Source of the DNA: Actinomycetota bacterium
GTDB lineage: Bacteria; Actinomycetota; Actinomycetes; Nanopelagicales; Nanopelagicaceae
DNA: 43,250 bases
Direction of reading: 5' to 3'
Assembly: GCA_026392945.1 (NCBI GenBank)
Contig: JAPLBB010000053.1
Coordinates: 1-43,250, forward strand
Shown one piece after another: positions 41,673-43,250 of the stretch (position 1 is its first letter; each line of letters opens with the position of its first letter). Below the pieces are notes generated by a model. The model saw nothing but the letters and a program-made list of their open reading frames with translations, was not told the DNA's origin and did not search any database. The translations under genes were made by a program, and so were the position numbers.

Positions 41673-42701
41673 TTATACCTTCTCAACCATCGGCTTGCCA
41701 AGTAAACCTGTTGGCCTGAACACCATTAACAAAATAAGAATTGTAAAGACCACCGTTTGCGACCATTGCTGACCAAGCCCGATTGGTAGACCATCATTCA
41801 ATCCTTGAACTAATCCAATAAGAATTGCACCCAATACCGCTCCAGATAAATTACCAATTCCACCTAAAACTGCTGATGTGAATGCAATCAAACCAAGCTG
41901 ATAGCCAAGGTTGTAATTTGTAACACCTCGAGTTTGTTGGAATAAAAGACCAGCAGCACCAGCTAGCGCACCACCTAAAGCAAATGTGAAAGCGATAGTC
42001 TTATTAACATCAATTCCCATCAGTCTTGCGGCATCAGCATCTTGGGCAGTTGCTCTCATTGCCTTTCCGCGTCTTGTTTTAGTGACGATAAATGTCATAA
42101 GAACTAGTAATGGGATTGTGACTGCAAAAGAAATAATAGTTGTATATGGAATATGAACACCAGAGATAACAAACTCTCCAGCAGGTAATACTGAGTTCCA
42201 AGTTCTAGGGCCAGATCCATTCCAGCGAATTCCAATAAATTGAATAATAAATGAAACACCTACTGCAGTAATTAGCGGAGCTAGCTTTGGAGCTCTACGC
42301 AGTCTGCGGTAAGCAAAACGTTCAATTGCAACATTTATAGTTGCACAAAATCCCATCACTGCAATAAGGCAGAGGAAGAAAACACCGTATCCCGTAGTGG
42401 ATGGAGTTTCTTGACCAAACCAGACCGAGATAAAAGTTGCAGCGAATAATCCGCCTAACATGAATAAGTCACCATGTGCAAAGTTAATCAATTCAATAAT
42501 TCCATAGACTAAGGTGTATCCGAGAGCAATGAGTGCGTATAAGACTCCATTGCTAATACCAATCACACTTGCTTGGAAAAACTGTGATGGGGATTTAACA
42601 AGATTTACTGCGAGCCAAAAAAATACTAATCCAATAATTATTGAGGCAGAGGCGCGTTCGATTAGTAGTCGAGCAGAAAAGCGTGCGGAAGTGTTTCCCA
42701 T
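41673..42701 (-). CDS. livH: Branched-chain amino acid ABC transporter permease LivH
   Basis: ISNGVLYALIALGYTLVYGIIELINFAHGDLFMLGG; start ATG 42701 (MGNTSARF) preferred over ORF-track 42782, whose extension runs through a GC hairpin. Confidence 0.92.
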   Translation of the reverse strand: MGNTSARFSARLLIERASASIIIGLVFFWLAVNLVKSPSQFFQASVIGISNGVLYALIALGYTLVYGIIELINFAHGDLFMLGGLFAATFISVWFGQETPSTTGYGVFFLCLIAVMGFCATINVAIERFAYRRLRRAPKLAPLITAVGVSFIIQFIGIRWNGSGPRTWNSVLPAGEFVISGVHIPYTTIISFAVTIPLLVLMTFIVTKTRRGKAMRATAQDADAARLMGIDVNKTIAFTFALGGALAGAAGLLFQQTRGVTNYNLGYQLGLIAFTSAVLGGIGNLSGAVLGAILIGLVQGLNDGLPIGLGQQWSQTVVFTILILLMVFRPTGLLGKPMVEKV

Positions 42702-42755
42702 ATTTGCTGCCGCCCTCCTATTAATCTGGTAAATCTCTGGCAATGCTATGCGAAA

Positions 42756-42779
42756 CGGGGGCGCTTTTACACGCCCCCG
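42756..42779 (-). promoter_or_regulatory. GC-rich hairpin between livK and livH
   Basis: CGGGGGCG-TGTAAAAG-CGCCCCCG in mRNA sense: perfect 8-bp all-GC stem, followed by only TTT. Confidence 0.7.
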
Positions 42780-42793
42780 CAACGCTACCTAAC

Positions 42794-42807
42794 CTCAGTT
42801 TCCTGAG
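42794..42807 (-). promoter_or_regulatory. Small GAAA-loop hairpin after the livK stop
   Basis: CTCAG-GAAA-CTGAG in mRNA sense, 9 nt downstream of the livK stop. Confidence 0.45.
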
Positions 42808-42815
42808 AGTTTAGA

Positions 42816-43250
42816 TTACTTCTGAACTGTCCAAGCCTTCAAAGTGGTCTCTTTCTTGTCTTTAACCACTTCGATGGTGATATCGATAGCTGTTGTATCA
42901 CCTGTTGCTGGATCAATTGCTAGTTCCTTACCAAGTACTGACTCATCAGCTGAAACAGTAATTCCAGCACCGGTGAATACAGCGTCACGAACACCCTTGC
43001 GGGATCCGTCAGATGCAGCAATTGCCTTCAAGATAACTTGAACAGCAGCTACACCGTAAATTGGGTATGAACCAACTGGATCTTTACCGTACTTCGCCTT
43101 GTAGTCTGTAACAAACTTTGCGCCAGCACCATTTGGGTTGTTAGCGATCAAAAGATCTGTTGAAAGACCTGCGAATGAAAGGTATGCACCTTGTGCCTCA
43201 GGAAGTTCATTGAACTCTGGGTATCCGGTGAAACCATCTGGACCCATCAA
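42816..43250 (-). CDS. livK: Branched-chain amino acid ABC transporter substrate-binding protein, C-terminal part (truncated by window edge)
   Basis: LSTDLLIANNPNGAGAKFVTDYKAKYGKDPVGSYPIYGVAAVQVILKAIAASDG; adjacent livHMGF. Confidence 0.88.
   Translation of the reverse strand: MMGPDGFTGYPEFNELPEAQGAYLSFAGLSTDLLIANNPNGAGAKFVTDYKAKYGKDPVGSYPIYGVAAVQVILKAIAASDGSRKGVRDAVFTGAGITVSADESVLGKELAIDPATGDTTAIDITIEVVKDKKETTLKAWTVQK

Noticed and set aside
41672-41701. N-terminal extension of LivM (MASRWLRRYN) overlapping livH
   Set aside because: ATG at 41671 has a good SD (AGAAGG) and avoids the overlap.
42702-42782. 27-residue N-terminal extension of LivH in the ORF track
   Set aside because: The extension reads through the GC-rich hairpin and is not LivH-like; MGNTSARF at 42701 is a better start.

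Overview
The window is a gene-dense, low-GC actinobacterial chromosome segment. RbpA, WhiA, the SufR-B-D-Rieske-C-S-U layout, secG-tpi-pgk-gap-whiA-yvcK-rapZ-uvrC synteny and tight gene packing suggest a streamlined planktonic actinobacterium such as the acI/Nanopelagicales group; that assignment is inference. From left to right it carries: the infC-rpmI-rplT-(TrmH-type rRNA methyltransferase)-pheS-pheT operon (minus strand); a UraA-like uracil permease; a DUF3099-like protein; an ABC exporter; a complete SUF Fe-S assembly operon with its SufR-type regulator; CtaA heme A synthase; tkt-tal-pgi; rbpA, secG, tpiA-pgk-gap; whiA-yvcK-rapZ; uvrC-uvrA-uvrB-coaE; rpsA; an MFS transporter; polA; a hotdog thioesterase; and a livFGMH(K) branched-chain amino-acid ABC operon. 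I see no mobile element, CRISPR array, rRNA or tRNA gene, or obvious novel protein system. The most interesting signals are at the nucleic-acid level: an infC start that is probably AUC/AUU and was missed by the ORF track, with a leader hairpin abutting its Shine-Dalgarno (SD); hairpins that sequester the pheS SD and the methyltransferase start codon; a CAAC-N6-GTTG palindrome at the sufR start; a structured leader before uraA; tandem hairpins between livK and livH; and convergent gene pairs with essentially no intergenic space.
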